Positions 1 to 8,085 of a stretch of DNA of 64,000 nucleotides are shown here, one piece after another; position 1 is the first letter of the stretch, and each line of letters opens with the position of its first letter. The notes beneath the pieces are model-generated. The model had not been told where the DNA came from. It did no database searches and saw only the letters and a list, made by a program, of their open reading frames with translations. A program made the translations under genes and the position numbers. The stretch is from an uncultured Lachnospiraceae bacterium (GTDB lineage Bacteria > Bacillota > Clostridia > Lachnospirales > Lachnospiraceae), in assembly GCA_946554445.1 (NCBI GenBank), contig CAMNSD010000007.1, forward strand, positions 82,543-146,542, read 5' to 3'.

Positions 1-473
1 CTGCCCACATCCACCACATAGCTGATGGCTGTCAGCGTATAGAAGGAAATGCCCAGCGGCATGATCACCTTTTTAAAAAATCCTGTGGGAACACCCCAGT
101 CCTTTAGGAAAGGCAGGGCCACGACCGTGTATTTATAGAAGACTAACAGTCCCAGATTCAACGCAAAATAAAGGATTTGAATCCGCTTTCTCTGTTTCTC
201 AAATCCATGTTTTATTGCTTTCTTACTTTCTTTATCTGTGCAGTCCGCAAGTGTCTTACGCTGTGAAGCAAGGCTCTTTTGCAGATAAATGCCGCAGCCA
301 TAGGTGGCAGCGCAGGTGATGAGCAGGCTGAGCGGAAATCCCTGCAGCCCGATCACATAAAACACAAGCCCTGCTGCCAGGAGAATCTGCCATTTCCGCC
401 TCTGCGGCACCAGATAATAGAGGGCGAAGGTAATCACCCACAATATCACAAAGGGGTAGGATAATAACTGCAT
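1..473 (-). CDS. MBOAT-family membrane O-acyltransferase (DltB-like), 3' part outside window
   Basis: The N-terminal 157 or so residues are present; the gene runs off the left edge. It starts at ATG 473-471, directly after the TAA of the carrier-protein gene (TAAATG), so the two are translationally coupled. The protein starts with hydrophobic helices, contains a typical MBOAT early segment (YYLVPQRRKWQILLAAGLVFY) and later 'LNLGLLVFYKY' and 'IMPLGISFYT', the latter being the characteristic MBOAT motif region seen in DltB and AlgI. MBOAT proteins move an acyl group from a donor on the cytoplasmic side to a glycan or lipid outside. With a carrier protein, an adenylating enzyme and a DltD/SGNH-like protein next to it, it is probably the translocating acyltransferase of a Dlt-like cassette. 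The catalytic histidine region is beyond the window. Confidence 0.85.
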   Translation of the reverse strand, partial: MQLLSYPFVILWVITFALYYLVPQRRKWQILLAAGLVFYVIGLQGFPLSLLITCAATYGCGIYLQKSLASQRKTLADCTDKESKKAIKHGFEKQRKRIQILYFALNLGLLVFYKYTVVALPFLKDWGVPTGFFKKVIMPLGISFYTLTAISYVVDVG

Positions 474-704
474 TTATTCCTCCAGCAGACGCTCAACAAG
501 CGCTATGATCGCCTCTTTATTCTTAAAATTCTCCGCCACCACATACTTGGCGTCAATCTCAATATCAAACTCCTCTTCCAACTCGCTCACGATATTGATG
601 ACCGTGAAGGAATCAATGATGCCGTCCTCCATCATGCTGTCGCCATCGTAGGTAAGCGCTTCCTCACAGTACTCCTCCAGAATCTCCAACACTTTTTCTT
701 CCAT
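474..704 (-). CDS. Acyl/aminoacyl carrier protein (DltC-like)
   Basis: This is a 76-residue acidic, all-helical carrier protein. The phosphopantetheine attachment motif is visible as GIIDSF, with Ser32 the predicted 4'-phosphopantetheine site. Length and acidity match DltC and other stand-alone carriers. It sits between the formyltransferase gene (87 nt upstream) and the MBOAT gene (no gap). In the Dlt pathway DltA loads D-alanine as a thioester on DltC and DltB/DltD pass it to a surface polymer; here the neighbouring adenylating enzyme is the obvious loader. It is not placed beside fatty-acid synthesis genes, so a role in lipid synthesis is unlikely. Confidence 0.88.
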   Translation of the reverse strand: MEEKVLEILEEYCEEALTYDGDSMMEDGIIDSFTVINIVSELEEEFDIEIDAKYVVAENFKNKEAIIALVERLLEE

Positions 705-790
705 AATAGTATTACCCTTCTTTCTATGTTTATCTCCAATTTATCTCTATTTCCATTCCGCTTCTCAAACCCCAAGATCCAATCTTCATC

Positions 791-1648
791 TTACAGGATA
801 CGGTATTTCATCTTAAGAAGATGCGTCCCCGAAAGCGGCAGATAAACCACATTCTCCTCAACCTTCTTTTTCTCCGATACAATCTTGCGGTATCTTACAA
901 CTTCCGCACGCACACCGTCCACCACCGTCTGCATGTGCGGGAAGATATCGTTCTTTCCATAATCCACACTCCGAAGCAGGCGGTATATGGCTTCCGGTTC
1001 CTCAGAAAGTTCAAAAAATCCGTCCCCCGGCACCTCATAAGAACGATACATCCGCCGACCAGAGACATTTCCCTGAGATGTTGTCTGGGCACGTTCTTCC
1101 AACACAGCCGCAAAGCATTCTTCAAACCCTTCACAGGCCAAATCCATCAGCCGCTCCGTCAATTCATAGGCCTTATCCTCCGGGCCGATGGCGCACCTTT
1201 TTTGAACAATGATATTTCCCTCGTCAATCCCTGCCGTCACATAATGCCAGGTAATACCTGTCTCCCGCTCCCCCTGATAGATTACCCAGCTGGGGGCATT
1301 CCTGCCCGGATAATCCGGCAAAAGGGCGTTGTGGAAGTTGATGATGGTGATATTTTCCTTCTCCACACAGGCCGCCGGAAAGAGAAAATTGTTGCTGGCG
1401 CTGACAATCAGCGTCTTTTCCATGATACCGCACAGATATGCGGACAGTTCCTGTTTGTCCGGCATAAAGGAATAGGGAATATCCATCTCTTCACAGATTT
1501 TCCTGGTAATACTTAAGGCATGGGATTCGTGTTCTATAAATTCCAGATGATAGCCGTATGCTGTCCTCTGTCCTTCTATGTATTTCAGTATATTTCCAGT
1601 CGCCTTTCCATACCCGATCACCACCACACGGTCAAATTTTTGTCCCAT
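791..1648 (-). CDS. Stand-alone formyltransferase of the Dlt-like cassette
   Basis: This 285-residue protein belongs to the methionyl-tRNA/sugar formyltransferase fold. An N-terminal nucleotide-binding-like GYGKATG is followed by the formyl-THF-type catalytic segment: Asn104-Phe-His106 in 'INFHNALLPDYPGR', and Asp142 in 'AGIDEGNI', so the full N-H-D triad is conserved. The C-terminal third has no recognisable tRNA-binding domain. The stop of the adenylation gene and this ATG are adjacent (TGATATG), showing coupling. Known relatives formylate Met-tRNA, amino sugars (ArnA, VioF) or, in LgrA, a carrier-bound amino acid. The genomic position between an amino-acid adenylating enzyme and its carrier favours the last type, but this is inference; a sugar-amine substrate cannot be excluded. 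Confidence 0.8.
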   Translation of the reverse strand: MGQKFDRVVVIGYGKATGNILKYIEGQRTAYGYHLEFIEHESHALSITRKICEEMDIPYSFMPDKQELSAYLCGIMEKTLIVSASNNFLFPAACVEKENITIINFHNALLPDYPGRNAPSWVIYQGERETGITWHYVTAGIDEGNIIVQKRCAIGPEDKAYELTERLMDLACEGFEECFAAVLEERAQTTSQGNVSGRRMYRSYEVPGDGFFELSEEPEAIYRLLRSVDYGKNDIFPHMQTVVDGVRAEVVRYRKIVSEKKKVEENVVYLPLSGTHLLKMKYRIL

Positions 1649-1649
1649 A

Positions 1650-3173
1650 TCAAAGAAACTCCTTTAATTTCACCCTGTCAATCTTTCCATTGGCGTTGAT
1701 GGGCATTTTCTCCAGTGTGATCAGCTTGTTGGGCAGCATGTACTCCGGCACCAGATGGGAAATCTTCTCATTGATATAGGCCTTTTCCAACTCTCCCTCA
1801 ATAAACAGCACAATCTTCTGCCGCTTCTCATCATATAGGCAGCAGCATAAGGCTATCTCTTCCAGAGAGGAAACGGCTGTCTCGATCTCTCCCAATTCAA
1901 TCCTGTGCCCCATATGTTTGATCTGGAAATCCTTTCGGGAAAGATAGATCAACTCCCCGCGTTCATTATATTTTACAATATCGCCCGTCCTGTAGATCAA
2001 CTCCGGCACATAGGGATTCAAGGGATTCTGCACAAAGGCTTCCCTGGTTTTTTCCGGATTGTTGTAGTACCCCATGGAGAGAGAGGTCCCCCGGACACAG
2101 AGTTCACCCGATTCCTCCCCGGTCACTTTTTGATTCTGGTCATTCAGCACCAAAATATCCGTATTGGGCATCGCATAGCCGATAGGAAGCGGCTCCTCAT
2201 CTGCAAATTCACGGTCTACCACATAATAAGTGCAGGCGTCCGTAATCTCTGTCGGACCATACAGATTAGCATACTGTACATTCGGCAGGAACTTCCGCCA
2301 TACATTCAGCTGCTTATTGGGCATCACCTCGCCGCAGAATAGTACACGCTTTAACGTATCTGACAAATCCACATTCCGAAAAGCCTTGAGTTTCGCTACC
2401 ACGATCAGCGCAGAAGGCACCCAGAAAATGGTATTGATCTGCTTCTCTTTTAGATATTCCAACAAAAGCACCGGCTGCGCAAACAGATTCTTCGGCACGA
2501 TATATGTGGTTGCACCGGTCTTAATGGTGCTGTAAATATCCAGTATGGAATTATCAAAATAAAAAGGAGCCTGGTTGCCGAAGCTGTCCTTCTCAGTGAT
2601 CTGAAAGGTCTCCGTCACCCAGTCCGTATAATCTATCACGGAGCGGTGGTTGATGGTCACGCCCTTGGGCACACCCGTGGAACCGGAAGTAAACAGCACG
2701 TACAAAAGGTCTGTGTCTACCCCTCTCCTTCTTACCGCCTCAATCCTTTTCTCTCTAGATTCTTCCTCGGTCTGCCCGCAGCCTGCCAGCGCTTTTTCCA
2801 ATATCAGGTATTCTCCCCCATAAGCATACTGCGCAAAAACTTTCTGAAGCGCCGCCGTGGTAATGACAATGGCGGGATCCAACACTTCCAGAATTTTATT
2901 TACACGGCTTCCCGGCATGTCCACATCAATGGGAGAATAAAAGTTACAGCTGTATGCCGCACCCATAAAGGAGACCAGCACATCGACGCCCTTTTCCAGA
3001 AAGACGACCACTGGTCTTTTAAAGAATCCCCGCTCTATCAGTTCATAGGCCACTGCCCTTGCCTGCTTTCGCATCTGTCCGAAAGTGACCTGCTTGTTTT
3101 CATCCACAAAAGCTGTCTTATCCGGCAGCCTGGCCGCCGTCTCATCCAGCCAATAAGTAACGTTTGCTTTCAT
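1650..3173 (-). CDS. Amino-acid adenylating enzyme, DltA-like (D-alanine--carrier protein ligase family)
   Basis: This is a 507-residue ANL-superfamily enzyme. Motifs in order: P-loop FTSGSTGVPKG (161-171), FDNS (206-209), FCGEVMP around Cys280, NLYGPTE (303-309), YRTGD (394-398) and the catalytic Lys497 in NANGKID. The length equals that of DltA. The FCGE segment matches the place where DltA carries the cysteine that lines the D-alanine side-chain pocket, so alanine or another small amino acid is the likely substrate; this is inference from motif position. It should activate the amino acid with ATP and load it on the carrier protein at 474-704. No fused carrier domain is present. Start ATG 3173 follows an AGGG-like site. 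Confidence 0.87.
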   Translation of the reverse strand: MKANVTYWLDETAARLPDKTAFVDENKQVTFGQMRKQARAVAYELIERGFFKRPVVVFLEKGVDVLVSFMGAAYSCNFYSPIDVDMPGSRVNKILEVLDPAIVITTAALQKVFAQYAYGGEYLILEKALAGCGQTEEESREKRIEAVRRRGVDTDLLYVLFTSGSTGVPKGVTINHRSVIDYTDWVTETFQITEKDSFGNQAPFYFDNSILDIYSTIKTGATTYIVPKNLFAQPVLLLEYLKEKQINTIFWVPSALIVVAKLKAFRNVDLSDTLKRVLFCGEVMPNKQLNVWRKFLPNVQYANLYGPTEITDACTYYVVDREFADEEPLPIGYAMPNTDILVLNDQNQKVTGEESGELCVRGTSLSMGYYNNPEKTREAFVQNPLNPYVPELIYRTGDIVKYNERGELIYLSRKDFQIKHMGHRIELGEIETAVSSLEEIALCCCLYDEKRQKIVLFIEGELEKAYINEKISHLVPEYMLPNKLITLEKMPINANGKIDRVKLKEFL

Positions 3174-3198
3174 ATCTCAATCCCTATCTTCTCTGATA

Positions 3199-4290
3199 TC
3201 AATCATCCTGTTCCTTCGGTAAATTCACCGGATAAAAAGTATCCATCATCTTCTCCGTTTTCACGTGATAAATATCATATAAATCCGTCATCTCAAGACC
3301 GCAGCCCGCCGGATCATAAGAACCATAAAGGGCAATCTGCCGTTCTTGCGCCAGTTCCTGCACTCTCGCTTCCACTTCCAGCGTAATCTGAAAAGCCTCC
3401 TCCGATTCTATGTAATTATACATCATGGGCGAATAGGGTGGCAAGTATAAAATGACTTCCACGCCCTGCGCCTGCAGCCAGGTAACCAGCCGCTCAAACT
3501 GCTTCCAGTGGCCGTAATCAATCTCCTGATAATCCGTCATCCGATAGACCACATGCTCTTCCATGGACTGCCTGGTCAATTCCTCTACCGTCGCTGTATC
3601 TCCCTCCCGCAGTTCCCGTTGGTAGGCGATGCTTCCATCATAATGTTTCAAGTACCGCTCCGTCTCCCAGTCGTCCGTATAAGAGACTTGAAATCGCTTT
3701 CTCTCCGGAAGCAGGGTAACGTTATAGCGGAAATAATCCAGGGAAAGCCATTTGCCCATATCTTTCCCAGTGTTCTTTTGCGGATGCAGATTTCCCTCAT
3801 CGAATTTTTCATTCAGGATCACGCCCATGTAATTAACATATGGATAAAGATCCTTCCACCTGTCATTGTCATGACTGGTGTTGAATAAAAAGGCGTCCAC
3901 GCCAATCACCATGGTCTTCGGCAGTTTATCCTCCGCCGCCAACACCCCTGACACGGCCAGCAAGTCATAGACTGTGGACTCAGACAGCCCTGCATTATAA
4001 AAAGAATCCGTACCAAACATGGTATGGTCGAAATTCATCACCCGGCTGGAACCCGCCACGATCACTTCTCTTGACACTTCCTGTTGTTTCACACAGGCCA
4101 GGAACAGATTCCTGTCATTAAAATCCGATTCTTCCAGCCCCTCCACGTTCCGTCCGTATACTGCCATCTGCTCCCCAATCTGGTCATACGTGATGCGCAG
4201 CATCGCATAGGAATCCACATACCAGTTTACCACCGCAATCAGGATGATTACCGGAAGAAGAAAAAGTATCGCTTTACACCATTTTTTCAT
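3199..4290 (-). CDS. Membrane-anchored SGNH/DltD-like protein
   Basis: This 363-residue protein has one N-terminal membrane helix (about 7-25) followed by an extracytoplasmic domain. An SGNH/GDSL-type block is visible as VIVAGSSRVMNFD (Ser81/Ser82), and a late D-x-x-H pair as Asp339-Ile-Tyr-His342, the usual positions of the catalytic serine and Asp/His of SGNH hydrolases and of DltD/AlgX-like proteins. It starts at ATG 4290, overlapping the upstream stop by one base. In Dlt and alginate-acetylation systems such a protein partners the MBOAT to complete acyl transfer outside the membrane, and that is the most likely role here. The polymer acceptor cannot be read from sequence. Confidence 0.75.
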   Translation of the reverse strand: MKKWCKAILFLLPVIILIAVVNWYVDSYAMLRITYDQIGEQMAVYGRNVEGLEESDFNDRNLFLACVKQQEVSREVIVAGSSRVMNFDHTMFGTDSFYNAGLSESTVYDLLAVSGVLAAEDKLPKTMVIGVDAFLFNTSHDNDRWKDLYPYVNYMGVILNEKFDEGNLHPQKNTGKDMGKWLSLDYFRYNVTLLPERKRFQVSYTDDWETERYLKHYDGSIAYQRELREGDTATVEELTRQSMEEHVVYRMTDYQEIDYGHWKQFERLVTWLQAQGVEVILYLPPYSPMMYNYIESEEAFQITLEVEARVQELAQERQIALYGSYDPAGCGLEMTDLYDIYHVKTEKMMDTFYPVNLPKEQDD

Positions 4291-5984
4291 TAGGATAACG
4301 ACGCTCCTTTCTCCACATCCTCTTCTGCCCTCTCCTCGTCAGAGGGACCAAACGTATAAGCAAACAACAAGGGAAATGCCGCAAACAGCCCATAGGCGTA
4401 GCGAAATTCATTGTACACCGGCGTGGCCAGAAGCAGACTGCCTAACAGCATGATGAATGGTACATAACACATGGCGTTTTTCCTCTGCCAGGCCAGATAG
4501 GCAAGGCCAAACAGCATCACCCAAGTATTCAGTCCCAGACTCCACACCTGATTATATAATTTCTGGAATCCCATCAGGAAGTTTCCCATGGCGAGACTGT
4601 TGTCATAGGTAAAAAGCTTCCTCTCATTGGTAATCCCAAAGGGATTATCCACCATAAAATATTCTGCGTAGAGATACTGATCGTGCGGTATTCTGTACGC
4701 CCAATACCCGGCGGTCTGCCGCACTTCTCCCTCCAGATAAAGCATAGGATTTCTCAATCCTACCCGCAGCCACAGCTTAAAATACTCCCACTTATGCGCC
4801 GCGATCACTTCCTGATTGCCCTCTTCCCGGATCAAATTTTTGGTGACATCAAACAGGTAGGGATTATAGTATTCTTCCATCTTTTCCAAGGGCAGCACCT
4901 GCCCGATCATAGCAATCTCTTCCTCCGTCAGGCTGCCGCCTCTCATATAAGCGCAAAGAAGCTGCTGGGTAGGCATGGTCAATCCCTCGATGGTGTCCGC
5001 CTTCTCCACCTGCAGTCCTTTGAGGATCGGTCCCTGATAGAGCAGGTAACAGACGAGCACCGCAGCCGCACATAGAAGTGTACGGGCAGGAACCTTCCTG
5101 CTGCGACACCATCTGTATATAATCAGCACAAAGGCCGTACCTGCAAAAATCATAATCCCGTTACTGCGCAAAAGGCAAACTGACAGCCCTGTCACAAAAT
5201 AGAGTATCCATTGCAGAACGTTCTTTTCTCTCTCCAAATCAAACGTATGACTCATCCAGGCAAAGAACACCAACGCCGACACAAAAAAGGCGTCTTTTCC
5301 CATGCAGATGCTCAGTACTCCATGTACTGGTAGGAGGATATAAAAAGCAAACGCCAGAACAAGCCACACAAGACGCGTCCCCCGCTTATACAGCACATAC
5401 AGACAGAAGGCAAAAGTAAACGCCACAAGCGCCATCTGCCAAAACGTATAGAAGGCCACCGCCCCCGTATATGTACCCGACAATTGATAACCGATCGCGA
5501 CAAAAAACTGCATGATCATCGTATGGAAAAAAGGATGATGATTAGACCTGGCTTTCCAACCCAAAATCTGCTCCATCTGCCATATGGCGTCATTGTTGAA
5601 CCAAGTAGGATAATACATCAGATAATAAGGCAGATAACTGAGCAGGCATATCAAAAAGAAGCCCAGGAAAACGTACCATTTGCCTGACCGTTTTTTTTGC
5701 GCTGCCGCGGTATGATTTGTCCTGAATTTACTCCTAAGATACAAGCATAAAATATCTCTCCGTGAAATCACAAAACATAAAAGAAACAAAATCCCATAAC
5801 TGATCAAAGCCCACAACAAAATTCTTCCTATATTCTGCAAATTGGAATAATCCGCCGACTTCTGCCAATTCCCCAAAACGATAAATGCCGCATAGCACAG
5901 CGAAAAGGGAAGCAGGACCAAAAACTGCCGTCCAGTGGGCAATGCTATGCTCTTTTTCTCCCGTATCTCCATCCTTTTCTCCAT
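4290..5984 (-). CDS. Polytopic membrane protein, DUF6020-type (GT-C-like)
   Basis: This 564-residue protein has about a dozen predicted membrane helices. It carries the features of the DUF6020 group: an early outer-loop segment YYPTWFNNDAIWQMEQ followed by NHHPFFHTM, then a long C-terminal extracellular part. It is a paralogue in architecture of the protein at 24,265-26,088 (FVYDAQEEY ... HHPLVH). Such proteins resemble lipid-linked-sugar GT-C glycosyltransferases, in which an acidic residue in the first outer loop is catalytic; the function of this family is not established. A run of eight A (minus strand) lies in the Lys-rich segment near 5,691-5,698. It ends one base into the SGNH-like gene start. 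Confidence 0.65.
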   Translation of the reverse strand: MEKRMEIREKKSIALPTGRQFLVLLPFSLCYAAFIVLGNWQKSADYSNLQNIGRILLWALISYGILFLLCFVISRRDILCLYLRSKFRTNHTAAAQKKRSGKWYVFLGFFLICLLSYLPYYLMYYPTWFNNDAIWQMEQILGWKARSNHHPFFHTMIMQFFVAIGYQLSGTYTGAVAFYTFWQMALVAFTFAFCLYVLYKRGTRLVWLVLAFAFYILLPVHGVLSICMGKDAFFVSALVFFAWMSHTFDLEREKNVLQWILYFVTGLSVCLLRSNGIMIFAGTAFVLIIYRWCRSRKVPARTLLCAAAVLVCYLLYQGPILKGLQVEKADTIEGLTMPTQQLLCAYMRGGSLTEEEIAMIGQVLPLEKMEEYYNPYLFDVTKNLIREEGNQEVIAAHKWEYFKLWLRVGLRNPMLYLEGEVRQTAGYWAYRIPHDQYLYAEYFMVDNPFGITNERKLFTYDNSLAMGNFLMGFQKLYNQVWSLGLNTWVMLFGLAYLAWQRKNAMCYVPFIMLLGSLLLATPVYNEFRYAYGLFAAFPLLFAYTFGPSDEERAEEDVEKGASLS

Positions 5985-6005
5985 TCTGAAAATTCTGACT
6001 TCTTC

Positions 6006-7124
6006 TCACACATCGCCCCACTGCCGTATCAATTCCACATATCTCTCCGTCGTAAAATCTTTGGCACGCTTTACAGACATCTCCCGATAATGCGCCATTC
6101 TCCCGGCATCCTCCAACAAACTGCCTATCTGCGCTGCCAGATTCTTTTCTTCTTCCGTTATGACACGCACGTCATAATTAACATCAGGACTCATATTATC
6201 TATTAAAATCCCATATTGGTCTTCCAAAATTTCCGCTGGTCCCGTGGGACAGTCCGTGGCGATCGCCGGCAGTCCCAGCGCCATCGCCTCCACCAGTGCA
6301 TTGGGAAACCCTTCCCGGTAGGAAGTCAGCACATACAACGCCGCGCTTTGCAGATAAGGAAAAGGATTCCGTTGCATCCCCGTAAAATACACATCCTCCC
6401 CCACGCCAAGTTCCTTGGCCAGCTTCTTATATGCCGTAAACTCGCCATCCCCGACAATCATCAGGCGGGCGTCGTTACGCTTCTCCTTCACCAGGGCAAA
6501 CGCCTTGATCAGGTGCCAGAATCCTTTGACTTCATCCTCCCGCCCCATGGAAACAATGATGGGGCCGTCCTCTTTCCAAGGCATCTGCGGTTTCTCCGCC
6601 CGGGCTTTTGCCAGCAGATCCGCTATATCCAGCGGATTATACAGCGTTACCGCCTTATCACACCCGTACTTTTCCTGCAATTCTTCCTCAATCCGCCTAG
6701 AGCAACACAGTATCTTATCCGCCCGTCTGACAAAAAGACGGATTTTGCCCGTATCTTCCATATCCATATAACTGCGCAGACCAACCCAAACTTTCGCGCG
6801 CTTTCCCGAAAGGACATTGACAATATTGGCTGTGGAGCCAAAACTGTAGGCAATATCCGTCTTCAGCTGCCGTTTCAGCTGCCGCACCTTCAGACTGCGC
6901 TGTATGACACGAAATACCTTGCCTGCCAGCCCTTCTTTCACACCCAGGTGAATATCGATCACGCGAAGTCCCGCAATATCGTAGGCAATATCATGGGAGT
7001 CAAACAATACGATGCATATTTCGTAATATGGAGCAAGCAGTCTTGCCGTAGCCACGCAGACGCGTTCAAATCCTCCCTGATGCAGCATTGGCACAATGAG
7101 CATCATTTTCTTTTTCTGATTCAT
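6006..7124 (-). CDS. Family 4 glycosyltransferase
   Basis: This is a 372-residue GT-B enzyme. The N-terminal HQGGFERV loop is the acceptor/donor glycine-rich loop of GT4, and the C-terminal half has the signature EGFPNALVEAMALGLPAIATD with the paired Glu residues that bind the nucleotide-sugar. It transfers a sugar from a nucleotide donor, in the cytoplasm, to the growing lipid-linked oligosaccharide. The ATG overlaps the stop of the small DUF3791-like gene by 4 nt, so its translation is coupled to the embedded DUF3990 module, which is unusual. The exact sugar cannot be predicted. Confidence 0.88.
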   Translation of the reverse strand: MNQKKKMMLIVPMLHQGGFERVCVATARLLAPYYEICIVLFDSHDIAYDIAGLRVIDIHLGVKEGLAGKVFRVIQRSLKVRQLKRQLKTDIAYSFGSTANIVNVLSGKRAKVWVGLRSYMDMEDTGKIRLFVRRADKILCCSRRIEEELQEKYGCDKAVTLYNPLDIADLLAKARAEKPQMPWKEDGPIIVSMGREDEVKGFWHLIKAFALVKEKRNDARLMIVGDGEFTAYKKLAKELGVGEDVYFTGMQRNPFPYLQSAALYVLTSYREGFPNALVEAMALGLPAIATDCPTGPAEILEDQYGILIDNMSPDVNYDVRVITEEEKNLAAQIGSLLEDAGRMAHYREMSVKRAKDFTTERYVELIRQWGDV

Positions 7125-7336
7125 TCGCTGTACCCCTGATATTCTTCCTTTAAATCCTCCGCCAGATAATCATCACTCATACAATGCAAATCCGACACAC
7201 CTTCTCTGAGAAGTTGATACTCTTTAGACCGATAAAAAAAATCCAATGCAGCATCTAACGTCAAATCGCATTTCTCAGCAAATAATGCGATTACTCTGGC
7301 ATATTTCTTTTGTAAAAGAATTGGATTTGCCATCAT
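7121..7336 (-). CDS. Small DUF3791-type protein (distal partner of DUF3990)
   Basis: This 71-residue soluble protein begins MMANPILLQKKYARVIALFA and ends with an acidic tail. I recognise the pattern 'SDLHCMSDDYLAEDL' from small proteins encoded next to DUF3990 genes in gut Clostridia; the assignment to DUF3791 is by memory of the family, not by search. It overlaps the DUF3990 gene by 4 nt upstream and the GT4 gene by 4 nt downstream. Size and placement beside a predicted ADP-ribosyltransferase-fold protein suggest an accessory or antidote role, but no function is demonstrated. Confidence 0.65.
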   Translation of the reverse strand: MMANPILLQKKYARVIALFAEKCDLTLDAALDFFYRSKEYQLLREGVSDLHCMSDDYLAEDLKEEYQGYSE

Positions 7337-7812
7337 AATTTATCGCTCCCCTCATAGAGTAGATACTTATCTATTATTTCTTGGGACCGGATACATATCT
7401 GCGCATTTGGTTTTTCATACTTTAATCGTCCAAGCGCTTCTGTCTTTGATATCATATTCTGAAAATATAATTCAACCGTATCAAACACTTTATCATTCGC
7501 CACACCACCCATCACGATATCGTAATCTGTTTCATCCTCTCCCCGGCGGCACAGAAAAACAAAATCAAGCCATTCCTCAGAATAAGAATCAAAATTTAGA
7601 ATTTTCACCCCTTTTGCCTCAAAGGCATTATCGTTAAAAACATATTTGGAAACATATGCATCCTGTCCGATACTTAAAAATCTCTTACAGAGTCCTTCTG
7701 CCTGTTCTTTGATAGGCGTCACATAGAATCCGGGCCCAAAGTCTACTCTCTTACGAGAATGATTTATATCGGGTTGAGCCACAATGATGCGAGAACCATG
7801 ATAAACTATCAT
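7333..7812 (-). CDS. DUF3990 protein, ADP-ribosyltransferase-like fold
   Basis: This 159-residue protein begins MIVYHGSRIIVAQPDI and continues with VDFGPGFYVT, the pattern of DUF3990. Pfam places this family near ADP-ribosyltransferases: the YHGS and GxGFYxT elements correspond to the NAD-binding strands of ART folds. A late acidic/Gln element appears as 'AQICIRSQEIIDKYL'. It overlaps by 4 nt with both small neighbours, forming a three-gene unit. DUF3990 proteins are uncharacterised; ADP-ribosylating effector or toxin activity is an inference from fold. Its base composition looks lower in G+C than the glycosyltransferase genes on each side, suggesting insertion into the glycan operon. Confidence 0.72.
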   Translation of the reverse strand: MIVYHGSRIIVAQPDINHSRKRVDFGPGFYVTPIKEQAEGLCKRFLSIGQDAYVSKYVFNDNAFEAKGVKILNFDSYSEEWLDFVFLCRRGEDETDYDIVMGGVANDKVFDTVELYFQNMISKTEALGRLKYEKPNAQICIRSQEIIDKYLLYEGSDKL

Positions 7813-8054
7813 ATGCTTACCCCCTGTTCTTGCATAATACCCTCAATATCCTCAAGAATGTAGTCTTTATCCTGTGTATGCAAAAATTCATATCCGGGAA
7901 TGATATAATTATTCAAAATATTGCTTTTATCTTTCACAGCAACATATACATCTCTAGCATTTTTTCCTTGTTTCAACGCCATATTTTCAATGCAGAAGAT
8001 TACAAATTCCAACTCGTCTTCTGTTCTCACAGGTAATGCTTCCATCCTGGCCAT
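7809..8054 (-). CDS. Small DUF3791-type protein (proximal partner of DUF3990)
   Basis: This 81-residue protein has the segment ELEFVIFCIENMALKQGK and then YEFLHTQDKDYILEDI, which is the typical DUF3791 pattern (conserved LHT and a final acidic helix). The start ATG 8054 is preceded by AAAGGG at good spacing. It is the first gene of the three-gene DUF3791-DUF3990-DUF3791 unit and overlaps the next gene by 4 nt. Function unknown; it is presumably the partner or neutraliser of the ART-fold protein. Confidence 0.7.
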   Translation of the reverse strand: MARMEALPVRTEDELEFVIFCIENMALKQGKNARDVYVAVKDKSNILNNYIIPGYEFLHTQDKDYILEDIEGIMQEQGVSI

Positions 8055-8085
8055 ACACTCACCCTTTAAATCCTTCCTATATCAA

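Noticed and set aside
821..1516. Long plus-strand open frames opposite the minus-strand genes, such as here and at 19,829-21,583
   Set aside because: They are shadows of well-identified genes (formyltransferase, PglF-like) with no domains, no sites and abnormal composition.
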